64,000 nucleotides of DNA from the NCBI GenBank assembly GCA_028279475.1, contig JANQNR010000012.1, forward strand, positions 1 to 64,000. The letters are read 5' to 3'. The DNA comes from Rickettsiales bacterium. GTDB lineage: Bacteria; Pseudomonadota; Alphaproteobacteria; Rickettsiales; UBA998. Below, piece by piece: positions 9,075 through 18,374 of the stretch. A program made the translations under genes and the position numbers. Position 1 is the first letter of the stretch, and each line of letters opens with the position of its first letter. The notes below the pieces were generated by a model, which was given only the letters and a program-made list of their open reading frames with translations, had not been told where the DNA came from and ran no database searches.

Positions 9075-9521
9075 CTAAATAATGCCCCATACCACTGCCA
9101 ACATCACCACCACCAACGCGGTGGCTATGCGGCGCAATTTCCAGAACCATGCCGGCAGCACCCCCATCCCATAAAAACTGCGCTCGGCACCCAGCATCCC
9201 TAGATATCCGGCGATCAGAATAAGCAGCGCATCCGCACCACCGGTCAGTAGTGCTGCCCAGCCGACCAGCGCCGGCATAACACTCACACCCAATACCCAA
9301 CCAGACAGATGTGCGTCGCCGTCCAGCAGCAACGCCCGCATCCAATACATGCCTCCAAGAAAAGACAGGATCACTGCACCGTACGCCGTTAAGGCAAAGA
9401 GCGGATCGCGCGCCAGCAATACGGCGCCGGAGAGGACTTCCAAGGTCAACCATCCGAACGGCAACAGCCCGGCCAGCGTCAACCACCAGGCGATTCGCTG
9501 CAACCGGTCTTCAGGTGTCAT
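9075..9521 (-). CDS. DUF3429 family membrane protein
   Basis: A 148-residue polytopic membrane protein with about five hydrophobic helices. The layout (PEDRLQRIAWWLTLAGLLPF, YGAVILSFLGGMYW, GYLGMLGAERSF) matches DUF3429 proteins of alphaproteobacteria; function is unknown. The frame stays open 16 codons upstream to 9569, but those residues (MDSGSRLSLVRND) are a translation of the palindromic repeat at 9531 onward, so ATG 9521 is preferred. No good ribosome-binding site precedes it. Confidence 0.8.
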   Translation of the reverse strand: MTPEDRLQRIAWWLTLAGLLPFGWLTLEVLSGAVLLARDPLFALTAYGAVILSFLGGMYWMRALLLDGDAHLSGWVLGVSVMPALVGWAALLTGGADALLILIAGYLGMLGAERSFYGMGVLPAWFWKLRRIATALVVVMLAVVWGII

Positions 9522-9530
9522 AAATAAATC

Positions 9531-9681
9531 GTCATTCCGGACAAGCGATAAGCGCGATCCGGAATCCATTGTGTCATCGTCACTCCGGCGAAGGCCGGAG
9601 TCTCATTGCAATCAGATACCGGCCTCCGCCGGTATGACGTATTGTTGATAGATGGATTCCAGGTCAAGCCCGGAATGACGG
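9531..9681. repeat. Cluster of family C palindromic repeats
   Basis: Three adjoining units lie between DUF3429 and the IalB-like gene: GTCATTCCGGACAAGC...GATCCGGAATCC (9531-9568), CACTCCGGCGAAGGCCGGAGT with ATACCGGCCTCCGCCGGTATGACG (9580-9639), and GATTCCAGGTCAAGCCCGGAATGACG (9655-9681). They match repeats near 34057, 44585 and 54385. Confidence 0.85.
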
Positions 9682-9702
9682 CAAGATGACGATACGCCAC
9701 AC

Positions 9703-10200
9703 CTAACGACACAATGTTTTCATTTCCCGGTGCGCGGAGGTAAAGCCTTTCAGCGAATACGTATCACTGGAAAACGTATTCAGCTTGGACGTACCCCGCA
9801 CCATCATAGTCTTACCCCGCTTCATGGCATTCACCAGCCGCGTATCCGTGGAATCGTCTTTTGTCCAGGCACGCTCCCCCCTGGTAAACAGCATGGTCTT
9901 CTTACCATCAATATTGACAGTCACATCCCGCGACGGCTTATAGGGATAGCCGGAAGACGCGCTGACTTCATCCTTCGTTGCACTGCGATGCGTAACGATC
10001 ACGAACGGCTCGCCGCGCTTTTTGTAATTCCCGGTTTTCTTGGTGGGCACCGAGGCGATGTAGCAGAGTTTCTCTCCACCCTGCTCCATAGTAAAGACAC
10101 GCCAATGTCCGGTTGTTTTATGCAGGGTTTGCGCTGTCGCCAAAGATGGAACCACTGCCAACCCCAAGATACATAGCAAACAAACCAACAAGCGCCTCAT
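9703..10200 (-). CDS. Invasion-associated locus B (IalB) family secreted protein
   Basis: A 165-residue exported protein. The signal peptide MRRLLVCLLCILGLAVVPS...ATA is followed by HWRVFTMEQGGEKLCYIASVPTK, the recognisable start of the IalB fold, with cysteines in the expected places and a final TLCR. IalB was described in Bartonella; many free-living alphaproteobacteria have homologues of unknown role. ATG 10200 is chosen over the longer frame because a signal peptide and GGGGATTAGGA precede or begin there. Confidence 0.85.
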   Translation of the reverse strand: MRRLLVCLLCILGLAVVPSLATAQTLHKTTGHWRVFTMEQGGEKLCYIASVPTKKTGNYKKRGEPFVIVTHRSATKDEVSASSGYPYKPSRDVTVNIDGKKTMLFTRGERAWTKDDSTDTRLVNAMKRGKTMMVRGTSKLNTFSSDTYSLKGFTSAHREMKTLCR

Positions 10201-10343
10201 GATCCTAATCCCCCTATTTACCATACACATAATGTAAAGAAATGTGAGCACCATTACGCTGGTTGTCAAGCATGACCGTCAGATGATAAACGTCGGCACA
10301 TGGGTTGCCTGCCACCTGTGACCAAACGCTGCCAAATCAACCC

Positions 10344-10372
10344 TTGCCAACTGTCCAGCTCCCTGCTATAAA
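10344..10372 (+). promoter_or_regulatory. Sigma-70-type promoter of rpsB-tsf
   Basis: TTGCCA (10344-10349) and TATAAA (10367-10372) with a 17-base spacer lie about 90 bases before rpsB ATG. The spacing and near-consensus boxes fit a strong housekeeping promoter. Confidence 0.7.
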
Positions 10373-10399
10373 GCGCGTCCATTTCACACATAGAGCGGA

Positions 10400-10445
10400 T
10401 TCCGGTGGGCATGGCCTACAGCGTTCTATGGAGGTTTAACCGGAA
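10400..10445 (+). promoter_or_regulatory. Structured 5' leader of rpsB (candidate S2 feedback site)
   Basis: TTCCGGT (10400-10406) pairs exactly with ACCGGAA (10439-10445), enclosing a 32-base internal region, just before the ribosome-binding site AGGAGA. Ribosomal protein S2 is known to regulate its own operon through its leader in several bacteria. That this hairpin is the S2 target is inference. Confidence 0.5.
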
Positions 10446-10462
10446 CAACAGGAGAAGACAGC

Positions 10463-11416
10463 ATGTCTGCTATTGAATTTTCTATGAAAGAACTGATCGA
10501 AGCCGGGGTGCATTTCGGTCATAAAACCAAGCGCTGGAACCCAAAAATGGCACCGTTCATTTACGGGGTGCGCAACGATACCCATATTATTGATTTGAAC
10601 AAAACCGTACCACTGCTTTACGGTGCGCTGCAAGCGGCGTATGAAACAGCAAAGGCTGGTGGGCGTGTGCTGTTTGTCGGCACCAAGCGTCAGGCGGGAG
10701 ACGTCATCGCTGACGCTGCACGCAATTGTGGCCAGTATTATGTCAATCATCGCTGGCTAGGTGGCATGCTGACCAACTGGAAAACCATTCAGAATTCCAT
10801 TCGCCGCATGCAGGAACTAGAAGATACGCTGTCGCAAAGTCACGAGCTCAATCTCACCAAAAAGGAACTGCTCAACATTCAGCGCCAATGCGACAAGTTA
10901 CAATTGTCACTAGGCGGTATTCGTAAAATGGGCGTCGTGCCTGATCTACTGTTCATCATCGATGTAGTGTTTGAGGATCTGGCCATCAAGGAAGCGGCCA
11001 AGCTGGATATTCCAGTGGCCGCCATTGTTGATACCAACGCCAATATTGACGGCATCACCTACCCAGTGCCAGGCAATGACGATTCCACCAAATCCATCCG
11101 CCTCTATTGCGACCTGATGACGCAGGCGATCCGCCAGGGACTGAAGGACGGCGGACATCCACTGCCGGAGGAAGCGGCAAAAATCGAAGCGCAACGTCAG
11201 GAAGAGCAAGCCGCAAAGGCACTGGAAAAGGCACTGGCGAAAGAAGAAAATGCAAAGTCTGATTCCAAGGGCACGACCAAGAAGCAGGCCATGGCCGCTG
11301 CTGCCAAGCTGGTCGCCGCTGAAAAAGAAGTGCCTGCCACTGAAACTGAAGAGGCATCAGCAGATGCCAACAGTGAAGCGGAAGCAGATACCAAGAAAGC
11401 ACAAGCCGCCGGCTAA
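10463..11416 (+). CDS. rpsB: 30S ribosomal protein S2
   Basis: A 317-residue S2. Motifs include [40 protein letters not shown] and [25 protein letters not shown]. The conserved core ends near residue 235; an unusually long Ala/Glu/Lys-rich tail of about 80 residues follows, as seen in some alphaproteobacteria. AGGAGA lies upstream of the ATG. It is followed by tsf on the same transcript. Confidence 0.97.
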   Translation: MSAIEFSMKELIEAGVHFGHKTKRWNPKMAPFIYGVRNDTHIIDLNKTVPLLYGALQAAYETAKAGGRVLFVGTKRQAGDVIADAARNCGQYYVNHRWLGGMLTNWKTIQNSIRRMQELEDTLSQSHELNLTKKELLNIQRQCDKLQLSLGGIRKMGVVPDLLFIIDVVFEDLAIKEAAKLDIPVAAIVDTNANIDGITYPVPGNDDSTKSIRLYCDLMTQAIRQGLKDGGHPLPEEAAKIEAQRQEEQAAKALEKALAKEENAKSDSKGTTKKQAMAAAAKLVAAEKEVPATETEEASADANSEAEADTKKAQAAG

Positions 11417-11459
11417 ACTATTTTCATTTTACAGACAGACTTACCTAGGAGACAGACTC

Positions 11460-12383
11460 ATGAGCGTTATCTCAGCAAGCCAGATTAAAGAACTTCGTGA
11501 AACCAGCGGTGCTGGCATGATGGATTGCAAAAAAGCATTGACCGAAACCAATGGTGACATTGAAGCGGCCATTGACTGGTTGCGCAAAAAAGGACTGGCG
11601 AAAGCCGCCAAGAAAGCTGGACGTACTGCCGCCGAAGGGCTGGTGGCCATTGCTGCGGAAGGCACAAAAGCGTCGGTCATTGAGTTGAATTCCGAAACCG
11701 ATTTTGTCGCCCGTAACGAGCAATTTCAGGAACTGGCCGAAACCATTGCAACCGTTGCCCTATCTACCGATGGTTCCGTCGAGGCGATTACGGCTGCCGC
11801 TTGCACGAACGGCAAAACCGTGGAAGCAAATGTTCAGGAAGCGGTGGCGACCATTGGCGAGAATATGCAGTTACGCCGCGCCGCAACGCTGAGCGTTTCA
11901 CAAGGGTTTGTCGCCACCTACATCCATAACGCCGTGAAGCCCGGCTTGGGTAAAATCGGCGTGCTGGTAGCCGTCGAAAGCGACAAGGACGATGCAGCCA
12001 TTCGTGATCTGGGCAAGCAGATCGCCATGCATATCGCTGCTGCTAAGCCGGAAGCATTGACTCGCGATGGTGTAGATGGCAGCCTGCTGGAGCGTGAGCG
12101 CGCCGTGTTTAAGGAGCAGGCCATTGCATCTGGTAAACCGGAAGAAATTGCCGAGAAAATGGTCGAAGGCCGGATTCGCAAATTCTACGAAGAAGTGGTA
12201 TTGCTGGAACAAGCATTTGTCATGGACGGCAAAACCAAGGTAGCCGACATAGTCGCCGAAATTGCCAAGAACACCGGGGCAACCATCGCTATCAAAGATT
12301 ATGCGCTGATGATCCTTGGCGAAGGTGTTGAGAAAGAGGAAAACGATTTTGCCGCTGAAGTCGCCGCTGCTGCGGGAGCGTAA
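11460..12383 (+). CDS. tsf: Elongation factor Ts
   Basis: A 307-residue nucleotide-exchange factor for EF-Tu. The N-terminal UBA-like helix region ([20 protein letters not shown]), [12 protein letters not shown], and the core motif [12 protein letters not shown] are diagnostic. ATG 11460 follows TAGGAGACAG by a good distance; the longer frame that overlaps rpsB is not used. The gene is 43 bp downstream of rpsB. Confidence 0.97.
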   Translation: MSVISASQIKELRETSGAGMMDCKKALTETNGDIEAAIDWLRKKGLAKAAKKAGRTAAEGLVAIAAEGTKASVIELNSETDFVARNEQFQELAETIATVALSTDGSVEAITAAACTNGKTVEANVQEAVATIGENMQLRRAATLSVSQGFVATYIHNAVKPGLGKIGVLVAVESDKDDAAIRDLGKQIAMHIAAAKPEALTRDGVDGSLLERERAVFKEQAIASGKPEEIAEKMVEGRIRKFYEEVVLLEQAFVMDGKTKVADIVAEIAKNTGATIAIKDYALMILGEGVEKEENDFAAEVAAAAGA

Positions 12384-12573
12384 CACGTAAGCACTGTTTG
12401 ATTCAACCATTCTTCTAGCTAAGTGGTGTCCACGTCGCTGCGCCAATGCGTAGCCGAGGTGACAGCACATGTCCGTCTACGTTGTTTTATCACATTCGAT
12501 GCCCTCATGCGCAAAACAACAAGACTTCCATGATTCCTGCGAAAAAACGATTATCAACCGTTTTTCCTTGAAA

Positions 12574-12659
12574 TGGTGCGGTCGAGAGGACTTGAACCTC
12601 CACCCGGTTGCCCGGACAACGACCTCAACGTTGCGCGTCTACCATTCCGCCACGACCGC
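12574..12659 (-). tRNA. tRNA-Leu (anticodon GAG)
   Basis: Minus-strand cloverleaf: acceptor GCGGTCG (12659-12653) pairs with CGACCGC (12584-12578), followed by A and an encoded CCA (12576-12574). The anticodon loop reads TTGAGGT between CAACG and CGTTG, giving GAG. A long variable arm (TCCGGGCAACCGGGT) is typical of leucine tRNAs. TTCAAGT lies in the T loop. Confidence 0.95.
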
Positions 12660-12762
12660 ACTGGAACGAGCTTCATAGCAAACACTGGCGGGGGTGACAA
12701 GTGTTGAAACTTACTCGTAATTACGTAATGATGCCTAAAAACAATTAGGATAGCTTATCGTA

Positions 12763-14262
12763 ATGAGCAAATCATTTTCTAACGGCCCCCCAACTATCAG
12801 CCTCGCTTCAAAACAGGAGCGAGATATTGATCTCATTAATGAATTACGAAGCAAAGATGCAGAAACTAATTGTGTTGAATTTAAGCAAAATAATGATAAT
12901 CCAAAGCAAATTGGAACATTATGTTCAGCGCTCGCAAACTCTGCAAGAATTGAGAACTTAGCTGTTGCCTACATTTTATGGGGCATTGAGAATGACAACC
13001 ATAATGTAACTGGTACAATATTTGCACCTGACGTAAAGAAAGTCGGTAATGAGGTATTTCAGTTCTGGCTAACGAAGAAACTTAAACCTAACATTGCCCT
13101 TTCATTTCGTACTATAAATCATCCAGATGGCAGGGTTGTTATCCTGGAAATTCCAGCGGCAGCATCAGCACCGATAGAATTTGACGGCACCTCTTATGTC
13201 CGTATTGGCAGCGCAACACCAAAGCTTGCTGACCATCCCGCATTATTTCAAAAACTAATTAATAACCTTCGCCCATATCGTTGGGAAAAGGAATTTGCCA
13301 AAACCTATTTGAATTCAGATGATATTTTGAGACTTATTGACTACCCTAAATATTTTAGCCTAACACAACAAAATCTACCAGACCATAAAGCGGGCATTGT
13401 AGAAATGCTTGAGGCAGACCAACTTATTGTTAAGGATGTTGGCGACCGATGGAATATCACAAATCTTGGAGCGATCTTATTTGCTGTTGACCTTAATCAA
13501 TTTGACAGTTCCCTTGCCCGCAAAGCCGTTCGTTTTATTGCCTATGGAGGACGAAATAAATCAGCTACAGTGACACATCGACATGATAGCATAAAAGGCT
13601 ATGCTTCTGGATTCGAAGATTTGGTCAACTATATCAATGGACTCCTGCCAGTAAATGAATATATCGGTGCCGCCCTGAGGGAAAGCAGACCCTTATTTCC
13701 TGAAATCGCTATTCGTGAACTGATTGCCAATGCTCTGATTCATCAAGATATGACAATACAAGGAGCCGGTCCACAAATAGAGTTGTTCCAGGATCGTATA
13801 GAAATTACCAATCCTGGTGACTCGCTTGTTCAACCAGAACGAATGATTGACTTACCACCGCGGTCACGCAACGAAATGTTGGCCTCTCTTATGAGGCGTA
13901 TGCGCTTTTGTGAGGAACAGGGAAGTGGTCTAGATAAAGCTGTCAAAAGTATTGAAGTATATCAACTACCTCCTTTGAAAATTAAGGTGGAAGGTGAATC
14001 GACTCAACTGATTTTATATGGCCCTCGTTCTTTCGCCGAAATGAATAGATCAGAACGTGTTAGCGCGTGTTATCAACATGCGGTACTTCAATGGCTAAGC
14101 GGTGATAAAATGAAAAACTCTACGCTTTGCGAACGTTTTGGCATAGACAAGAAAAATGCTGCACAGGTGAGCAAAGTTATTGGTGCTGCGTTGGAAGAAG
14201 GGAAAATTAAAGCTGCCGATTCTGACCATCCAAGAGCAGGTTACTTTCCGTACTGGGGATAA
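12763..14262 (+). CDS. AlbA_2 / HATPase_c_4 domain protein (RecG-like regulator)
   Basis: A 499-residue protein. Residues about 25-150 match the AlbA_2 (Schlafen-like) domain (CVEFKQNND, SALANSA, YILWGIEND, SYVRIGSATPKLADHP). Residues about 315-400 match the HATPase_c_4 domain (IAIRELIANALIHQDM, RIEITNPGDSLV, EEQGSGLDKAV). The C-terminus resembles a winged helix. These proteins are usually annotated as putative transcriptional regulators and are frequent in mobile or defence-rich regions. Codon use is clearly more AT-rich than its neighbours, suggesting acquisition. Confidence 0.85.
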   Translation: MSKSFSNGPPTISLASKQERDIDLINELRSKDAETNCVEFKQNNDNPKQIGTLCSALANSARIENLAVAYILWGIENDNHNVTGTIFAPDVKKVGNEVFQFWLTKKLKPNIALSFRTINHPDGRVVILEIPAAASAPIEFDGTSYVRIGSATPKLADHPALFQKLINNLRPYRWEKEFAKTYLNSDDILRLIDYPKYFSLTQQNLPDHKAGIVEMLEADQLIVKDVGDRWNITNLGAILFAVDLNQFDSSLARKAVRFIAYGGRNKSATVTHRHDSIKGYASGFEDLVNYINGLLPVNEYIGAALRESRPLFPEIAIRELIANALIHQDMTIQGAGPQIELFQDRIEITNPGDSLVQPERMIDLPPRSRNEMLASLMRRMRFCEEQGSGLDKAVKSIEVYQLPPLKIKVEGESTQLILYGPRSFAEMNRSERVSACYQHAVLQWLSGDKMKNSTLCERFGIDKKNAAQVSKVIGAALEEGKIKAADSDHPRAGYFPYWG

Positions 14263-14266
14263 GCTA

Positions 14267-14398
14267 TTTTCTTGATCGATTTTTGATAATCAATAGTCAA
14301 AGCAACATGTGCCCATAATAAAATTATTATAAATCAATGCTTAGAACATGTTTATCACGAGTTTTTTTCTTGATCGTGTTTTGATTAATAAAAGTTAA
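14267..14398. repeat. Imperfect direct repeat pair in an AT-rich gap
   Basis: TTTTCTTGATCG followed by a T/A-rich stretch with TTTTGAT occurs at 14267-14300 and again at 14365-14398, 98 bp apart. The gap lies between the AlbA_2 gene and the 3' end of the GTA-like gene. It could hold regulatory sites or be a duplication scar; nothing decides between these. Confidence 0.5.
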
Positions 14399-14485
14399 AA
14401 ATATAGAAGTTATCTCGCCTGTTACTCAAAAATTGAGATATCAGATGTGAACAGCGTCTTGAGATATAAAATCTAGAATAGAGAC

Positions 14486-17400
14486 TTATAACAATTTCGT
14501 GACACTGCCCGCTTTCCCGGGTCCGACCAATGCCGACATCTGGAACACCTCAAAGCGTAGCGTATCACCGGCCATCGCCCCATCGGTCGATTGCATCAGA
14601 GCGGTGTAGATGGCGGATGGGCTGGAGGCTACCAATGTGCGCATCAGCACCTCATTGACATATATCTCGATTTCATAGGCCTCTACTGTTTCCGCCAATC
14701 CGGCATCGACACCATCTCGCCACTGGCCATACAGCCGGTCGCGCCGCACCCAGGAAAGCGTCATATCCGACCCCAGCGCACCACTCACCACCACATGCAC
14801 GGGCGCATAGGGCACCAGCGCCTGCGCAGTGTAGGTGAAAGATTGCGCCGTGGTTGCTCCTAGCGTGGCACCGAACGTCACCGGCTTATAGTCCCGCGCC
14901 AGTCCGAATAGATCCGGTGACACCGGCACCCCAACCAATGCTTCATTCAGCAGGACAAAAGACTCACCAACTGTATGCCCTGCGATCGCATTCTCCGTTC
15001 CTAACCTTCCGCGTAGTAGACCACTCAACCGGTATTTCCCAGCACTAAGCTCCAATGCCTCGCGGAATTGCAACACCTCATCACCGACCAGCGCTGCATT
15101 GGCGCCGTTGAGCATCGCTTCGAGCGTCACCGATTGCAGCATCCCCTCACCCAACAAAATGACCTCCAATGTGGACACTTCATCCAACACATTACCAGCC
15201 ATCGCTCCAGGTGCAACCGTCACCGTTCCCATTGCCGCCGGTTGTGCGACGTCGATCAGGCGTTGAAACTCGCCACTGCTATCTGCCCGGTAGATCGCCG
15301 CGCCATCCCATCCATCAGCCAACCCGACTGCTGCCAATCGCATGCGCGCTTCCGTCGGTGCATCCTGTGGCAAGGCCGGCAGGTCAAACAGATTCAACGC
15401 CGTTACTGACTGCAACGGCACGGCTTCCGTCACATTCCCGGCATCATCGATAAAATTGCTGGTTTCATAGAGTGCGACATCATCGGCCACCGCCTCCACC
15501 TGCATGCGCCCACTATCACGCAATGTACGGGTAATGCGCACCTCTTGCGTTACGCCGTTCTCCTCCAGCGTTACCACATCCGTCGGCTCCAACGCCGCCT
15601 GCGCATCATCGAGCATAAAGCGATATTGCACCCGCCCCTTCCACTGCGTATAAAGATGCTTCTCGGCAATAGCATGGGCTTCCGCCCCGGAGAGCACAAT
15701 TGGCAGGTTTAACAGCCGCTTCTGACGGCTTTCAGTGGCCTGCCGTGTTGCGCGCTGCGTCCCCGCCTGATACTGGCGAATACGATCCAAATAGACCACC
15801 TCAGCCAGTTGTGGCAATTCCACCTCCTGCTGACGAGTTTTGCTGAGCACCTCGGCGTCGTCACGCTCACGGACTAATTTGACATCGGTAATCGTCGCCA
15901 TCGGCGCATTGCCGCGTGGAATGAATTTCAGCTCCGTGCCCGATTCCACCGCATCAAAGAAATACGCAGCCATCAGTTCCTCGATACGCTGACGGGCACT
16001 GCCTTGTCGAGTAATGACATAGCCTGCCACTTGTTCGGTGAGACGACTAACATCAATCTGCGCATCGACCAGCCCGGCACGCAGACACAAATCACGGACA
16101 ATCGCCGCCAGCCCGGATACGCCAAACTTCCCACTTACCCAATGCCCCGGCGCCCAGGCATCACCATCCGCCCAGACATTGGTCAAGTCAGGGAAATAGG
16201 GAAAAGGACGCGCATCCCAGGTCCACAAAAACAAGCGCTCCAGCATGGCATCGCCCTGCCACCGCGCTTCGGTCGCCGTAATCCCGGTACGCTGGGCGCG
16301 GAAATCAATAATCCCGCGTGAGAAATGTGGGAAGAAGCTTTCCACACTCTCTGGATCGTAGAACACATTAGGCCGGTTCGTCGCCCCATCGACGCTCGGA
16401 AACCCGTATTCGGTAAACCAGATTTTCTTTGATTGTGGCACCCAGCCGGTCTGGTTGCTATCCGGATTGACGTGGACATTGTTCCAAAACCAATCGAGAT
16501 TCTTCCATGCATAGGCAGGTGATAAAGGCGACTGCACCGTGCGTTCCGGATCGCTGTAAAAGAACGTATAGCCCTCCCCTGAATCCCAGCCATCAATTAC
16601 GGTTTGGATGTCATAACCCAGCGTTCCCTGCGGCGCGTCAGTCAATGGGAAATAGGCGTCAATGCCAATAAAGTCGATATGCGGCGATGCCCAGAGTGGA
16701 TCCAGATTATACCAACCGCCATCAGTATGATGATACTCTGACCAGTCGGCGGCATAGGTCACCAACGTATTGCCGCCCATCACCCCTTTCACCGTCGCCG
16801 CCAGTGCGACCAACTCATTGACCGCTGGATAATTGCCCGGTGTGTCCGTGACTTTGGTAAGACCAATCAGCTCCGATCCAATCACGAATGCATCGGCGCG
16901 ATCTTTCGTCAGGTTGGCGTAATGCGTGACAAAGCCGTTAAAACCCAATGGCTTGGTGAAGAAGGACGCGACATCCGATGGACTGCCCGTCACCCGCCCA
17001 CGCCAAGGCTTGCCGTCCACATCCATGAAAAACATCGGATAGACCATCACCTTCAGCCCACGTGAGCGAATGAGGTCGATATAGCGCAAGACACTTTCAT
17101 CGTCGGGGGTGCCGCCATAGCGTGGCGTGCCGTCAATCAGGGTGATCTGCCGCGCCGTATCACGGGTGAAACTGCCGACATTCCACGTGTCCGGCTGGGT
17201 TGCAGCACCATCCTTGAACTCGACACCCGGCTGGATCGTGCACAACCCGGCATCCACATTATCCCCGAACCAGGTAATCACCAGCGACACCCATTCCAGA
17301 TTCGGACAAGTCTCCTGTAACTGATCCAGCGCCGCAATGGCATTAGTCACACCATTCGGCGTATGGCGGTTGATCGTGGTCTGGAAAGCGGTCTGCGCAA

Positions 17401-18169
17401 ACCCTGCACCTACCGGCTCGCCTTGCACCTTGACCTGTTCAACCGTGTCATACACAAACTCGCCGGCTCCGGGAATGATCGTCATCCCGGTGACCATCTC
17501 CTCGGTGCTTTGACCCATATAATCCGGCGTGCGCAGTGGTCGCTTCACTTCAAAGGTAAAGTTCGGGATGCGGTTGCCGAAATCGGCCAGTGGAAAATCC
17601 TCGATGACTACATAGGCCATCCCCCGATAGGCAGGCACGCAGCCAACTCCCTCAATGGCTTCCATGAGCGGGTCAGGCAATTGCGCTTCATCGCCTTTAT
17701 ACACCCGGTAGGTTCCCAGGGATAAATCCAGTAACTTGGCATCCGCCCAGGCGCGCACCAGCCCCTGAATCTCGCCTTCACAAATCGCAATCGCCAGCGA
17801 CACGGAATAGCTGTAATTGGTGCGAGTCGTCTGCGTACCGCCGCCCCCCACGCCTTTTCCACCACCGGAGGAGGTAGTCGTCGACGTTGCCGTTTCCTTG
17901 ATCGGTTGCGACCAGATGACATTCCCGGCAATGCGCATATTGCCATAGACGATCGGAATGGTCTTGCCATAGGTGGAGACCTGCACCGATAAATCGGCCA
18001 GTCGTGGACCTTCTACCGAGCGCGTCGGCACCCCGAAAATCGCGTCATCAATGAATCCGCCGACGACCGAACCAACCGCCCCGCCGACGGCGGAACCGAT
18101 GAGTGGTCCTACCACCGGAATGGATGCTCCGAGCGCTGAACCGGCGGCGCCTAACACAATGGATGCCAT
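14486..18169 (-). CDS. GTA-type tail-tip protein with TIM-barrel-like glycoside hydrolase domain
   Basis: A 1227-residue protein like RcGTA gp15. A glycine-rich hydrophobic N-terminus (GASIPVVGPLIGSAVGGAVG) leads into a baseplate/hub region (GKTIPIVYGNMRIAGNVIW). A TIM-barrel-like segment follows (IDFIGIDAYFPL, KIWFTEYGFPSVDG near residue 588). The phage-tail_3 domain comes next (RQGSARQRIEELMAAYFFDA), with fibronectin-like C-terminal sequence. AGGGAG precedes ATG. In gene transfer agents this protein sits at the tail tip and probably contacts peptidoglycan or capsule. No other GTA or phage gene is adjacent. Confidence 0.9.
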   Translation of the reverse strand: MASIVLGAAGSALGASIPVVGPLIGSAVGGAVGSVVGGFIDDAIFGVPTRSVEGPRLADLSVQVSTYGKTIPIVYGNMRIAGNVIWSQPIKETATSTTTSSGGGKGVGGGGTQTTRTNYSYSVSLAIAICEGEIQGLVRAWADAKLLDLSLGTYRVYKGDEAQLPDPLMEAIEGVGCVPAYRGMAYVVIEDFPLADFGNRIPNFTFEVKRPLRTPDYMGQSTEEMVTGMTIIPGAGEFVYDTVEQVKVQGEPVGAGFAQTAFQTTINRHTPNGVTNAIAALDQLQETCPNLEWVSLVITWFGDNVDAGLCTIQPGVEFKDGAATQPDTWNVGSFTRDTARQITLIDGTPRYGGTPDDESVLRYIDLIRSRGLKVMVYPMFFMDVDGKPWRGRVTGSPSDVASFFTKPLGFNGFVTHYANLTKDRADAFVIGSELIGLTKVTDTPGNYPAVNELVALAATVKGVMGGNTLVTYAADWSEYHHTDGGWYNLDPLWASPHIDFIGIDAYFPLTDAPQGTLGYDIQTVIDGWDSGEGYTFFYSDPERTVQSPLSPAYAWKNLDWFWNNVHVNPDSNQTGWVPQSKKIWFTEYGFPSVDGATNRPNVFYDPESVESFFPHFSRGIIDFRAQRTGITATEARWQGDAMLERLFLWTWDARPFPYFPDLTNVWADGDAWAPGHWVSGKFGVSGLAAIVRDLCLRAGLVDAQIDVSRLTEQVAGYVITRQGSARQRIEELMAAYFFDAVESGTELKFIPRGNAPMATITDVKLVRERDDAEVLSKTRQQEVELPQLAEVVYLDRIRQYQAGTQRATRQATESRQKRLLNLPIVLSGAEAHAIAEKHLYTQWKGRVQYRFMLDDAQAALEPTDVVTLEENGVTQEVRITRTLRDSGRMQVEAVADDVALYETSNFIDDAGNVTEAVPLQSVTALNLFDLPALPQDAPTEARMRLAAVGLADGWDGAAIYRADSSGEFQRLIDVAQPAAMGTVTVAPGAMAGNVLDEVSTLEVILLGEGMLQSVTLEAMLNGANAALVGDEVLQFREALELSAGKYRLSGLLRGRLGTENAIAGHTVGESFVLLNEALVGVPVSPDLFGLARDYKPVTFGATLGATTAQSFTYTAQALVPYAPVHVVVSGALGSDMTLSWVRRDRLYGQWRDGVDAGLAETVEAYEIEIYVNEVLMRTLVASSPSAIYTALMQSTDGAMAGDTLRFEVFQMSALVGPGKAGSVTKLL

Positions 18170-18374
18170 GCTTTTTCTCCCTGTTTGTCATAGTAAAGAG
18201 ACGCAACGAGGGCTGCCTGGAAGGGAGAAAATGAACGCCTGAGCCATGCTCCATGCACATAACGGCGCATTTTCCCATGCAGCTGTCATGAAAACTTCAT
18301 ATGATAACAGCCGGTTAATCTTTGGGGTTTGTCAGGCAATATGTTAAACTTATGACAACAAATACACGTGTTTT

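Noticed and set aside
9531-9681. CRISPR array
   Set aside because: The repeats are palindromic, variable, irregularly spaced and scattered singly through the window; no cas genes are present.
12574-14262. Classical tRNA-integrated island at tRNA-Leu
   Set aside because: The accessory gene lies at the 5' side of the tRNA, no integrase is present, and I see no duplicated tRNA 3' end.
16183-16596. Internal minus-strand ORF of 137 codons within the GTA gene
   Set aside because: It is an alternative-frame shadow of a well-supported coding sequence.
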